Shown here in pieces: positions 16,840 to 25,409 of a stretch of 64,000 bases of DNA (the first letter of the stretch is position 1; the number at the start of each line of letters is the position of its first letter). The notes under the pieces are model-generated. The model was not told the origin of the DNA. It saw nothing but the letters and a program-made list of their open reading frames with translations, and did not search any database. Both the position numbers and the translations under genes were made by a program. The stretch is from an uncultured Porphyromonadaceae bacterium (GTDB lineage: Bacteria; Bacteroidota; Bacteroidia; Bacteroidales; Muribaculaceae). The DNA lies in the NCBI GenBank assembly GCA_905202215.1, contig CAJKRG010000006.1, positions 1-64,000 on the forward strand, given 5' to 3'.

Positions 16840-19386
16840 TTATTCCAAGATTGCGGAAGGTGCGGCTCCATGTCCGCGGACTTCATCACCCCGGCGTACC
16901 TTTCGGCCGTATCCTATTGTATAGGAGGCGGAAATATTAATACTGCTATGGGCCGACGGATTGTAGTAGGTCTGGTATTCAGCATATAGCGGCGTATTGC
17001 GGGTCCACGTTTCCGAGCGCCATCCGCGATTGAATATATTTTTGGCCGCAACGTTCACTGTCCATATGCCGTTTCCCCATCCAAGCGAGATCATGTGGAA
17101 GTTTCGCCAGCGGATTATAATGTTTGAGTTTTCGGTAAGTTTCTTGTCAGGACTGCCCCAGGAAGCGAGTATATTGAAATTTTTCCAGTAATAGACGGCC
17201 TGCAGCTGTACACGGAATGAATACAGCGAGCTATCATAGCATCCGCTTGTATGTCTGGCATTCTGTGTGATGTTTGCATATAACTGGAGATTATTGTCCA
17301 ATAGCTTGTAATTGATTCCTGCTCCGATGTAGCCGTTGGTATAGTTGCCGTCGTTTACAAAATTGCGCAGAATGGCCATTCCATTCCTGTAAGGAAGATA
17401 GATTGTTGCAACACGATCGAAATCTCTGTTGAATCCTCCGAAAACGGCCACGGACAGCGCATTGCTGTGAAACCAGTTATATGCTATGTTGGACGTCAGG
17501 TTTCTGTAATTTTTTAGATAAGGATTGGCGGTAAAATACATGAATTCATTGCTCTGTATCGTATCGTTGGCTTTCATGATTATGCCGGGGGTGCGGCTGC
17601 CATAATTCATATAAACCTGAAGTTGACTTTTCCTGCTCAATTTCAAAGACATATTTGCACTGATGTTGGGATAGATCCCTTTGACGGGGATGTGGTTCAT
17701 TGAAGTATGATTGACCACGAATCCTATATTGGTCCACAGCGATATTTTCTTTGTCTGGTAACGGTAGTTTATACTTACCGAGGCATTAGATACATAATAA
17801 GAATCCTTCATATTGTTGGAACCGCGGTATGTAAGTCGGTTGATATTCTGTCCTCCGCCCAGAAAGAGCGTAAGCTGATGCTCTTTCTCAATCATCAGGC
17901 GCCCGGAGGCCTGAATGCCCCAGTTATACGCATTTTCCGTAATCTGGTTGCATATGGAGTTTCCTATGAGCGAGGAATGATAGTACGAAATATTGTTGCG
18001 GTGAGTATGCAGAAATGACGGCGTAATGTCGAAAGACATATTTTTGCGGATGAGGCCCCATAAGTTGCTGTGATAATAGATTGTATTGTGTTTTCTGGGC
18101 GATGAGCGCGTGTATGTGTAATTATTGTCGGGATACGCATCGACATCCAGAGTCCCGCTCATGAATTGTTCGGGCTCGGATACGTGGGTGAGCGACAATG
18201 TGTTTCTTGCCGAGAATTTTTCGGTGTTGTATGAGGCTCTGAAAGTCAAGGGATATTGATCGGACCGGTTGTGAGCGGATTCGAAAGTTTCTTTGCGGTT
18301 TACGATAAACGGTTCTCCGTTTTTTTCAAGATTATATTCGCCGGTCGTGTTGACACCATTATGGTGACTGTCCTGATTTGTACTGCCACAAAAGAGATCA
18401 TATGTCATTTTTTTGAAAGTGAACCTGCTGAACACGGTGCTGTTGTTGTAGATACCGTTCAGAGTCGTAAATGATTCATCTGCTTTAGTGTATCCGCCGT
18501 ATTCATATTCCTGTACGATAAAATTGATTACTTTTTGTTCTCCTTTGAAGCGTGGATCGGTCGGGAACTCGATGTACTCTACTTTTCTTACGTCAGTTAT
18601 TCTCATGCCCTGCAGCTCGTCGGGCTCTGCTGTATGATAATTGATATACAGCGGTACACTGTTGCCAAATACATCTTTTACGGCATCCTCACCGGGATTT
18701 ATTATCAGCTGGGGAATGGCCATACGACGCAGAAGGTCTGTCGCATTACGGGAAGCGTTCTTTTGTCGGTTGCTCGGAATATATATGTTTTTGTCAGTTG
18801 CAAGAATAGTCTGATCGGAGGTAATGGATATCGATGCGAGTTGCACCGGCAACTGATGCATGGTTATTTCTCCCATGGATTGCGCCGGACTATTCTTATA
18901 AACTGTCTTATAGCCGACACAACTGAATTTTACGATGATATTCCGTTTGTCGCAGGGTATTAGAAAATGTCCGTTGACGTCGGTAACAGCGTAGGTGATT
19001 ACCGATGAATCTCTCGGAGCAAGAATCATTACTGTTACGCCGGGCACAGCCTCTCTGTCGGCTGCGATAACTTTTCCGGTATATATGAATTTGCCGTGCT
19101 GCAGGGCTTCGATATAGTATTTGTCGCCCTTATTGACGATAGATACCGGATTCAAACCTATGGTTTGCCGCAAGGCCTCATAGATATCGTCGGTGTCAAG
19201 CGTCGCATTAGTGGTATAATTGTTAAGTTCGTTATATATGAAGTTGATATCTATATCCCCGTGTTGCTCTGCAATCTCAGTCAGAGCTTCGGAGAGTGGA
19301 AGATTCCGGAAATGATAGCTGAATTTAGCCGCCCGCACCGTCATGACGCATGTAATCACGGCAAAAAGAATGATAAGCTTTTTCAT
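16840..19386 (-). CDS. Outer-membrane receptor with STN and carboxypeptidase-regulatory domains (TonB-dependent-like)
   Basis: 848 residues. Signal peptide, then an STN domain (about 25-95; FSYHFRNLPLSEALTEIA and ALRQTIGLNP motifs), a carboxypeptidase-regulatory beta-sandwich (about 98-185; GKVIAADREAVPGVTV, DVNGHFLIP), a plug-like region (about 190-300) and a C-terminal beta-barrel rich in alternating aromatic strands. It lacks the length and SusD neighbour of SusC proteins and looks like the outer-membrane beta-barrel type with OMP_b-brl_3-like features. The STN domain normally contacts an anti-sigma factor, and the next two genes upstream are an anti-sigma factor and an ECF sigma factor, so it is a signal-transducing receptor. 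Ligand unknown. The 3' end (KVRRGDEVRGHG) is an odd charged tail. Confidence 0.85.
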   Translation of the reverse strand: MKKLIILFAVITCVMTVRAAKFSYHFRNLPLSEALTEIAEQHGDIDINFIYNELNNYTTNATLDTDDIYEALRQTIGLNPVSIVNKGDKYYIEALQHGKFIYTGKVIAADREAVPGVTVMILAPRDSSVITYAVTDVNGHFLIPCDKRNIIVKFSCVGYKTVYKNSPAQSMGEITMHQLPVQLASISITSDQTILATDKNIYIPSNRQKNASRNATDLLRRMAIPQLIINPGEDAVKDVFGNSVPLYINYHTAEPDELQGMRITDVRKVEYIEFPTDPRFKGEQKVINFIVQEYEYGGYTKADESFTTLNGIYNNSTVFSRFTFKKMTYDLFCGSTNQDSHHNGVNTTGEYNLEKNGEPFIVNRKETFESAHNRSDQYPLTFRASYNTEKFSARNTLSLTHVSEPEQFMSGTLDVDAYPDNNYTYTRSSPRKHNTIYYHSNLWGLIRKNMSFDITPSFLHTHRNNISYYHSSLIGNSICNQITENAYNWGIQASGRLMIEKEHQLTLFLGGGQNINRLTYRGSNNMKDSYYVSNASVSINYRYQTKKISLWTNIGFVVNHTSMNHIPVKGIYPNISANMSLKLSRKSQLQVYMNYGSRTPGIIMKANDTIQSNEFMYFTANPYLKNYRNLTSNIAYNWFHSNALSVAVFGGFNRDFDRVATIYLPYRNGMAILRNFVNDGNYTNGYIGAGINYKLLDNNLQLYANITQNARHTSGCYDSSLYSFRVQLQAVYYWKNFNILASWGSPDKKLTENSNIIIRWRNFHMISLGWGNGIWTVNVAAKNIFNRGWRSETWTRNTPLYAEYQTYYNPSAHSSINISASYTIGYGRKVRRGDEVRGHGAAPSAILE

Positions 19387-19387
19387 G

Positions 19388-20044
19388 TCAGTCTATGATT
19401 AATGCGTTGTCGATAAGTATTATATTGATCTGCTCGAAGTTGTTGATCTGCTCTGTAATCTGCTCGAGAGGTAGCGACTGATCCCAACGGAAATATAGAA
19501 TAAGATTTTTGGTCCGTTCGCTTCGGTAACTTACGGCAGCTCCATAATAGTGTGCTATCGTAGAGATCATATCGTCGAACGAATATTTCCTGAATATAAC
19601 TATTTGCGGTGCTTCCGTCGGCTCAGGTGTGTAGACGGAGTCTTGGACGACGGTAAGGACGCTGTCGCTTATATTTGCAGTATCGGTTTGGGCTGGGGCT
19701 GTTCTTTTAGATTGCTCAAGCGAGTTATATACACCTATTGTCGTTGCAATCATGGCCAGGGTAGCGAACGCAAATATTGCAGCGGCGGCTATATTGCGGG
19801 CCGGATATCCTGTCGGAAAACGCAGGAGTTTTTTTCTGAATGTATGGGAATGGTTTCTCTTAAAGCAATTCCACTCCTTATCTACATCCGCATCAGATGT
19901 CTCTGTCAGAGATGTGGCTGTCTTGCTCATGAGATTGTAAAGTTGCATGACTTCAGAATCTTCGAGAAGTTCATTAAGCTCTTTGACAGAGGTGAATTCG
20001 GGATGCTCGATGGCCTCCAGAAGTCGGTCGGTCTTGTCTTTCAT
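19388..20044 (-). CDS. FecR-like anti-sigma factor, short form with DUF4974 domain
   Basis: 218 residues. A cytoplasmic N-terminal part (1-85), one membrane helix (about 88-107; AAAAIFAFATLAMIATTIGV), then a periplasmic part ending in a DUF4974-like domain (about 148-218; YSFDDMISTIAHYYG... LPLEQITEQINNFEQINI). The usual FecR beta-domain between helix and DUF4974 is missing or reduced to a 40-residue linker, so it is shorter than the usual 300-390. It should sequester the adjacent ECF sigma factor until the STN receptor signals. Lies between both partners, 1 base from the receptor gene and overlapping the sigma gene by 4 bases. Confidence 0.8.
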   Translation of the reverse strand: MKDKTDRLLEAIEHPEFTSVKELNELLEDSEVMQLYNLMSKTATSLTETSDADVDKEWNCFKRNHSHTFRKKLLRFPTGYPARNIAAAAIFAFATLAMIATTIGVYNSLEQSKRTAPAQTDTANISDSVLTVVQDSVYTPEPTEAPQIVIFRKYSFDDMISTIAHYYGAAVSYRSERTKNLILYFRWDQSLPLEQITEQINNFEQINIILIDNALIID

Positions 20045-20526
20045 CTTGGTTGAAAATAATGGCGTAAAATATCTATTGCATGACGCAGATGTTTGTATAC
20101 GGCAACTTCGCTTATAGATAATTCATCGGCGATTTCCCTATAGGTCATGTGGTCGGAAAACTTCAGCTGTATCACCCTCCGGCTTCGTTCGGGCAGATGG
20201 CGCTCAATGATATCGTTGATTTTTTCGACATCCTCTTCATCCGGCCACGGCTTATCTTCTATTTCACTGTTGTCAAGCGCATAAAGTTTACTAAATCTTT
20301 CATGGACAGACAGGCTGCGAATGTGTTTAAGGCAGGCGAAGCGTACACCGTTTAAAAGATATGCGGGAGTGACCGACGATAAATCTTTATCCGTAAGCAG
20401 TGAGGCGAAGACGTCGTGGACAACATCGCGGGCGACCTCCTCGTTGCGCAGCAGCCGGTTGGCAAGAACGAGCATTGCCTTATAGTTGCTTCGGAAGAGT
20501 TGTTCTATTTCATCTGTTATTGTCAT
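20041..20526 (-). CDS. ECF RNA polymerase sigma factor
   Basis: 161 residues from ATG 20526. The open frame continues 31 codons upstream, but that stretch is the translation of the terminator hairpin at 20583-20620 and is rejected. Region 2 spans about 9-70 (LFRSNYKAMLVLANRLLRNEEVARDVVHDVF) and region 4 about 105-158 (LPERSRRVIQLKFSDHMTYREIADELSIS with helix-turn-helix). It belongs to the Bacteroidota ECF group paired with FecR/DUF4974 anti-sigmas. It should direct transcription of the receptor operon when the receptor binds its ligand. Confidence 0.88.
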   Translation of the reverse strand: MTITDEIEQLFRSNYKAMLVLANRLLRNEEVARDVVHDVFASLLTDKDLSSVTPAYLLNGVRFACLKHIRSLSVHERFSKLYALDNSEIEDKPWPDEEDVEKINDIIERHLPERSRRVIQLKFSDHMTYREIADELSISEVAVYKHLRHAIDILRHYFQPR

Positions 20527-20582
20527 ACATTTATATAAACCGCGACTTTGAATTTTCCTAACCGCGCCGCGATAAAAATTAC

Positions 20583-20620
20583 AATAAAAGCCTCCAAGAC
20601 GATTCTTGAAGGCTTTCATT
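20583..20620 (-). terminator. Terminator of the aminopeptidase gene
   Basis: Stem AAAGCCTCCAAGA / TCTTGAAGGCTTT (one mismatch) followed on the minus strand by a T-rich stretch. It lies 20 bases beyond the M18 peptidase stop and upstream of the sigma gene. Confidence 0.8.
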
Positions 20621-20639
20621 AAATTGTATTTGACGGGAG

Positions 20640-21926
20640 TCAGAGGGCGAAGAAGGTGGTGAAGGCGGCGATGGTGGCGATGTGGTCAGCAGTGGAGGCG
20701 GTTTCGCGGATGGAGTGCATGGCCCAGAGTGGGGCACCCATGTCAACGCCGCGCAGGGGGATCTGTGATGTGAGAATGTTGCCGAGGGTAGAGCCGCCCG
20801 CGACGTCGCTATGGTTCACGAAGTATTGGCAGGGCACACCGGCTTCCTCGCAGATGGCCCGGAATACGGCAGCCGAGTCGGCATCGGTCATATACTTGCA
20901 GTTCGCGTTGATTTTGATGCATGGGCCTCCGCCGAGCACCGGGTGATTGGTCGGGTCCTGTTTCTCGACATAGTTCGGATGAAGTCCGTGTGCGTTGTCG
21001 GCCGATATCATGAATGAGTTTGCGACAGCCCGCATGAAGTCCTGATCGGAACCTCCGAGGCACGACACCACGCGGCGCATGATGTGTTCGAGAATAGGCG
21101 ATCCTGCGCCCTGCTTGGTGCCGGAGCCGGTTTCCTCGTTGTCGAAGATAGCGGCCACACGTGTAAACCGCGACGGCTCGTCGATATTGGCTATGAGGGC
21201 CGAGATGGCGGCGTGAACCATGCTGAGGTCATCGATGCGGCCGGAGCATATCATCTCGTTTTCGAGACCGACAGTGCCGGCGCGTTCGGTGTCGTAGAGC
21301 GAGAGGTCGTAGTCGAGGATCTCATCGGGATCGACATCGAGCTGTTCTGATATCAGGGTACGGATAATGCTTTTCGGGGTAGGGCAGTCGAGGGCTATCA
21401 CAGGCAGCATGTCCTTCTGCCGCGACAGCGGATTGCCTTCGTTGACAGCGCGGTTGAAGTGGATGGCAAGATGGGGGATCGTAAGGAGAGGACGGTCTAC
21501 GCGCATCAGTTCCATCCGCGGGCGCAGAAGATTGTCGCTGCGGAGCGCTACGCGGCCTGCGACAGACAGCGGGCGGTCGAACCATGTATATAGTATCGGG
21601 CCTCCGTAAACCTCGGTGTTGAGCTTCACGGCACCTCCTTCGCATGGCATTTCCGACCGGGGCTTGATGCGGAAGCCGGGCGAATCGCTGTGAGCGGCAA
21701 CGACGTTGAAGCCTGCCGCGGGATTGCCGTCGCCGACAATGAAGGCGAAAATCGCCGATCCGTTCTGTAACACGTAGTACTTGTCGCCCGGAACGAGCGT
21801 CCATTCGTCGGCCATGTCGAGTTGGCGGAATCCCTCGTTTTCGAGGAGTGTTCTGGCGGTGTTTACGGCCCAGAAGTTGACGGGCGATGCGTCGAGAAAG
21901 GCGCAGAGGTCGGCTATGTGGTTCAT
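20640..21926 (-). CDS. M18 family aminopeptidase (aspartyl-type, ApeB-like)
   Basis: 428 residues from ATG 21926, which overlaps the upstream stop (ATGA). M18 signatures: AAHSDSPGFRIKP with the first metal His-Asp, the Glu pair in IFDNEETGSGTKQGAGS, SADNAHGLHPNY, and a C-terminal His in GAPLWAMHSIRETA. A dinuclear-zinc exopeptidase that removes N-terminal, often acidic, residues in the cytoplasm. Last gene of the DUF4301-gmk-nadD-DUF5063 run, with a terminator directly after it. Confidence 0.9.
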   Translation of the reverse strand: MNHIADLCAFLDASPVNFWAVNTARTLLENEGFRQLDMADEWTLVPGDKYYVLQNGSAIFAFIVGDGNPAAGFNVVAAHSDSPGFRIKPRSEMPCEGGAVKLNTEVYGGPILYTWFDRPLSVAGRVALRSDNLLRPRMELMRVDRPLLTIPHLAIHFNRAVNEGNPLSRQKDMLPVIALDCPTPKSIIRTLISEQLDVDPDEILDYDLSLYDTERAGTVGLENEMICSGRIDDLSMVHAAISALIANIDEPSRFTRVAAIFDNEETGSGTKQGAGSPILEHIMRRVVSCLGGSDQDFMRAVANSFMISADNAHGLHPNYVEKQDPTNHPVLGGGPCIKINANCKYMTDADSAAVFRAICEEAGVPCQYFVNHSDVAGGSTLGNILTSQIPLRGVDMGAPLWAMHSIRETASTADHIATIAAFTTFFAL

Positions 21927-22447
21927 TTCAGTTCGCTGTGATATATGAAGTCGGCGGCGCGCATTGCGCTGCATATTGTCTGGCTGAGATAGTTGTCGAA
22001 GCGGTATTTGAAGTCGGCGAGGACTTCGGGCACTGCTTCTGTTGGGGCTTCGCGCATGCTTTGGGCGAGGTCGTAGGCTGTCTGGTAGATGTCGGCGAGT
22101 TGTTCGGCGAGCGATACCGCCACGGGTGTGTCGGAATAGCGCATATCGTCGACCAGGGTGTCGAGATATGTGTCGAATTCGCCGAGTACTCCGGCCACGG
22201 CGGTGCGGACGGAGTCATATTGTTCTTCGTCGAGCTCGTCGATGATGGCGCCGTTATCGGCGCCTTCGGTGCTGTCGCCATAGGGCTTGAGATCGAATGC
22301 CGTCATATAGATGCGTGGCAGATAGCGGAGCATCTGACAGCACAGATCGCGCGGCTCTTCTTCGGCGCAGCCTTCGAGATATTTACAGTATTCGACAGCC
22401 AGCCCCGTAAGGCTTATGGCAGCCGGTGAAATCGTGGGTTTTGTCAT
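21923..22447 (-). CDS. DUF5063-like protein
   Basis: 174 residues, acidic and helical with no signal peptide or membrane segment. The sequence (MLRYLPRIYMTA, DNGAIIDELDEEQYDSVR, VSLAEQLADIYQTAYDL) matches my recollection of the Bacteroidota DUF5063 family; function unknown. It overlaps nadD upstream and the aminopeptidase downstream by 4 bases each, so all three are translated together. The tight coupling argues for a cytoplasmic accessory role, but nothing in the residues names one. Confidence 0.7.
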   Translation of the reverse strand: MTKPTISPAAISLTGLAVEYCKYLEGCAEEEPRDLCCQMLRYLPRIYMTAFDLKPYGDSTEGADNGAIIDELDEEQYDSVRTAVAGVLGEFDTYLDTLVDDMRYSDTPVAVSLAEQLADIYQTAYDLAQSMREAPTEAVPEVLADFKYRFDNYLSQTICSAMRAADFIYHSELK

Positions 22448-23046
22448 TTTTTCTTGTCTGGGGCCTTGTACAGGCGGTTGTCGACGATGTATTTGTATAC
22501 TCCCGCGGGCAGGAAGTAGTTCATGTTGCGTCCGCGGGCTATGGCATCGCGTATGAATGTGCTCGACACATTCATCATCGGAGCATCGACCACTTCAAGG
22601 CCGTCGACATGTCGCCTGTCGACAGGATAGCCGGGGCGAAGATAGACTATGACGCCGAATTCGTCGAGAATGCGGCGGCTTGCACGCCATTGGTCGAATA
22701 TGCGCCAGTTGTCGCTGCCGATTATGAGTTTGAAGCGGTATTCGGGGTAGCGCTCGCGCAGCACGTCGAGGGTGTTGATTGTATATGATGGTTTGGGCAG
22801 ACTCAGCTCGATGTCACAGATGTCGATGGCGGAGGCGCCTTTTACGGCTATATTGAGCATGGCCAGCCGCTTCATGTCGGGTAGGAGGTCGCCCGGTTCC
22901 TTGAGCGGATTTCGGGGCGAGAGAGTGAGCCATACTTCGTCGACATATCCCCATTGACTCAGATATGAAGCGAGCATCATATGGCCGGCATGCACCGGAT
23001 TGAACGATCCGCCGAGTATGCCTATGGTTTTCGTATCTTCAGCCAT
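22444..23046 (-). CDS. nadD: Nicotinate-nucleotide adenylyltransferase NadD
   Basis: 200 residues, normal length. Nucleotidyltransferase signature GILGGSFNPVHAGHM at 9-23, SPRNPLK, GSDNW, and the C-terminal VSSTFIRDAIARG (ISSTxIR motif). It adenylylates nicotinate mononucleotide to deamido-NAD, the committed shared step of NAD synthesis. Overlaps the DUF5063-like gene by 4 bases. A 178-base spacer with hairpins separates it from gmk upstream. In many Bacteroidota gmk and nadD are neighbours, as here. Confidence 0.95.
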   Translation of the reverse strand: MAEDTKTIGILGGSFNPVHAGHMMLASYLSQWGYVDEVWLTLSPRNPLKEPGDLLPDMKRLAMLNIAVKGASAIDICDIELSLPKPSYTINTLDVLRERYPEYRFKLIIGSDNWRIFDQWRASRRILDEFGVIVYLRPGYPVDRRHVDGLEVVDAPMMNVSSTFIRDAIARGRNMNYFLPAGVYKYIVDNRLYKAPDKKK

Positions 23047-23224
23047 TATTTGCTGTTGAGGATGGGTTGAAAGTTTATGAAGTTGAGTTTGGCAAGTAGG
23101 AAACTTGTTAAAGGTGAAGAGTGAATGGTGAAAGGTGAAGATAATAGTGGAGTCGCGAAAGGAGTATTATCTTCACTCAGTCGTAGCCTGATTTTCACTT
23201 CGACTTGAGCTTGCGAAAGTCGGG
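23047..23224. repeat. Spacer with short tandem and inverted repeats between gmk and nadD
   Basis: Contains near-repeats of GGTGAA (GGTGAAGAGTGAATGGTGAA then AGGTGAAG) and a perfect 12-base inverted repeat GTGAAGATAATA (23135-23146) / TATTATCTTCAC (23165-23176). A second small hairpin CGACTT / AAGTCG lies near 23201-23222. It looks like a dispersed intergenic repeat rather than coding DNA; it may attenuate read-through from gmk. Confidence 0.6.
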
Positions 23225-23800
23225 CTATAAACTGATGAAGCCGTCGATGAGATTGCGTGTCTGCTCTATGGCGGTGTCGAGGCGGTCGTTGACCACAATT
23301 CTGTCGAATTCGGGTGCACGACCGAGTTCATAGGCCGCACGGTCTATGCGCACGTCGATGACTTCGGGTGTCTCTGTGCCGCGGAATTCGAGACGTCGGC
23401 GCAGTTCGTCGAGGCTCGGAGGCTGTATGAAGATAGTAAGGGCACCGGCACCGTAGACATCTTTCACGTGGAGAGCACCGTTGACATCAAGATCGAGAAT
23501 TATGTTGTGGCCCTCGCCGGTGATTCGATCGACCTCACGGCGCAGTGTGCCGTAGAAGCGGCCGGGATATACTTCCTCATATTCGAGAAACTCGCCTTCC
23601 GCTATGGCGTCGCGGAAGTCTTCTTCGGTCATGAAATAGTAGTTGACACCGTCCTGCTCGCCCTCGCGGGGCGGACGTGTCGTGGCTGATACCGCGAATC
23701 CGAGATTAAGATCGCAGTCGCCGAGTATGGCATTGATAATCGTAGATTTGCCGCAGCCCGAAGGGGCTGCGACAACTATCACTTTTCCTTTTTTTATCAT
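23225..23800 (-). CDS. gmk: Guanylate kinase
   Basis: 191 residues, normal length. P-loop APSGCGKST at about 11-19, the TTRPPREGEQDGVNYYFM GMP-binding segment, LEYEEVYPGRFYGT and the lid region. It phosphorylates GMP to GDP with ATP. The ATG overlaps the DUF4301 stop by 4 bases. The operon therefore joins guanine-nucleotide and NAD synthesis. Confidence 0.96.
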   Translation of the reverse strand: MIKKGKVIVVAAPSGCGKSTIINAILGDCDLNLGFAVSATTRPPREGEQDGVNYYFMTEEDFRDAIAEGEFLEYEEVYPGRFYGTLRREVDRITGEGHNIILDLDVNGALHVKDVYGAGALTIFIQPPSLDELRRRLEFRGTETPEVIDVRIDRAAYELGRAPEFDRIVVNDRLDTAIEQTRNLIDGFISL

Positions 23801-25332
23801 TGGTGAGCGGGACGGAGGAGGTCGTTTACGGTTTTGACGGGGTTGAAGGTCGAGGCCGGTACTTCGACGAACACGGTGTTCCAGCGGCTCATGGCGCCGT
23901 TCCAGAGGCCGGGCAGTTCAAGGGCGCGCAGATCGCGGCCGTCGAACGATTTCTCGGATATGAATCCTGTCGCCGGGTCGACATAGTCGGGCAGATGATA
24001 GGTCGATCCGTCGGGGCGGCGCAGATAGCACACGAGGTCTACGGGATTGAAGTGCGTCGCCTTCTTCATCATCTCAACGTTTTCGGGTTTGGTGGTGTCA
24101 ATCTGGGTCGATTCGAGAATCTGGGGAGAGACATATGAGCCGTCTGAGGCATAGGCGTTGTACGGGCCGCCTCCCGGTTCGCCTTCGTTGCGCACCATGC
24201 CGCATACGCGGAGGGGACGGTCGAAAATGGCGAGGATGAAGTCGCGGCGTTCAGCCGGATCGACATCTGCTGCCAGACGGGGCGAACTCATACACAGGAT
24301 CTGTTCGATAAAGGCAGTGGCTTCGGCAAGAGTGGCATCGTCGGCGCCTACAGCGAGTTTTTCGCGGAGCTGCTGCATGCGGTCGCGCACCAGCAGGAGC
24401 ATGCCGCCGATGAGTTTTTTATAGCGCAGAGTGTCGGTACGGTGACTGTCGGCTACGACATTGTCGATGTTTTTGATGAAGACGACAGCCGCATTAATGT
24501 CGTTAAGATTCTCTATGAGAGCGCCGTGGCCGCCCGGACGGAAGACGAGTTTGCCCTCTTTGGTCCGGAAGAGTTCGTTGTCGGGTGTGACTGCAATGGT
24601 GTCGGTCGACGGTTTCTGTTCCGAGAGCGATATGTCGTAGTGTACTCCGAATTTCTGCTCCATGGCAGGCACTGCCTGTGCGAGTTTGGCTTCGAAGAGT
24701 TTGCGGTGGTCGGCCGATACGGTGAAGTGAAGTTTTACAAGGCCTTCTTTTGTCGCGGCGGTCTGGGCACCTTCGGCAAGCTGTTCTTCGAGGGCCGTGC
24801 GTGTGCAGCCGTCTTCGTATTTATGGAACGTCAGGAGCGCTTTTGGAAGCGCGCCGTAGTTGAGGCCGTCGGGAAGTATGATGGCACCGACGAGTTCTTT
24901 GAAGCGGCCTTCGGCTGCGAGTTCGTTGGGAGTCTTGCCATAGAGACGTATGGTCGCGGCTTCCAGTTCCTTGTAGAAAGCGAAATCACCGATGTGCTCT
25001 ACGAGCTGGGCCACCGGGCTACCTTCTGCAGGCACGCTCTCGGCGCCGTTGACGAAAGCGAACAGGGCTTTGAACATGCGCGAGGCCGCACCCGAAGCAG
25101 GCACGAATTTGAGAACGTCGCCGCCGTCGGCAAGAAAATCGTTCCAGCGGGCGAGGCAGGCGGCTTCGAGATCGGCGTCGACGGGCGTGATGCCATGTCC
25201 GACAGACGAAGGGGAGTCGATTTTGAGATAGGGGAAACCGGTGCGGAAGCTTTCGAGTTGGGCTTCTACGCGTTCTTGGCTGATGCCCTTGGCTTTAAGC
25301 TGTTCAAGGTCGGCCTGTGTGAATGTTGCCAT
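23797..25332 (-). CDS. DUF4301 family protein, probable sugar-nucleotidyltransferase-like fold
   Basis: 511 residues, cytoplasmic. Recognised as the Bacteroidota DUF4301 family from KFVPASGAASRMFK (75-88), LPKALLTFHKY (162-172), HFTVSADH (about 202-209), RPGGHGALIENLND (265-278) and KNIDNV (287-292). The order and wording of these motifs parallel UDP-sugar pyrophosphorylases: the Gly-rich N-terminal loop, PKxLLP, a GNGGLYEAL-like block, and the VDN metal site. A nucleotidyltransferase role is my inference; no activity is known to me. Overlaps gmk by 4 bases and has a perfect promoter upstream. Confidence 0.85.
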   Translation of the reverse strand: MATFTQADLEQLKAKGISQERVEAQLESFRTGFPYLKIDSPSSVGHGITPVDADLEAACLARWNDFLADGGDVLKFVPASGAASRMFKALFAFVNGAESVPAEGSPVAQLVEHIGDFAFYKELEAATIRLYGKTPNELAAEGRFKELVGAIILPDGLNYGALPKALLTFHKYEDGCTRTALEEQLAEGAQTAATKEGLVKLHFTVSADHRKLFEAKLAQAVPAMEQKFGVHYDISLSEQKPSTDTIAVTPDNELFRTKEGKLVFRPGGHGALIENLNDINAAVVFIKNIDNVVADSHRTDTLRYKKLIGGMLLLVRDRMQQLREKLAVGADDATLAEATAFIEQILCMSSPRLAADVDPAERRDFILAIFDRPLRVCGMVRNEGEPGGGPYNAYASDGSYVSPQILESTQIDTTKPENVEMMKKATHFNPVDLVCYLRRPDGSTYHLPDYVDPATGFISEKSFDGRDLRALELPGLWNGAMSRWNTVFVEVPASTFNPVKTVNDLLRPAHQ

Positions 25333-25378
25333 TTTATATAGAGTGTTAGTATTTTAGGCAAAAAAACTATTACAAAGC

Positions 25379-25409
25379 CAAAAATACGAAAAAACACCGA
25401 TTCCGCAAA
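25379..25409 (-). promoter_or_regulatory. Promoter of the DUF4301-gmk-nadD operon
   Basis: On the minus strand TTTG (25409-25406), 19-base spacer, TATTTTTG (25386-25379): perfect match, about 46 bases before the ATG at 25332. The end abuts the stop codon of the upstream gene. Confidence 0.8.

Noticed and set aside
20527..20619. N-terminal extension of the ECF sigma factor
   Set aside because: Its codons translate the terminator hairpin of the aminopeptidase gene and have no sigma homology.
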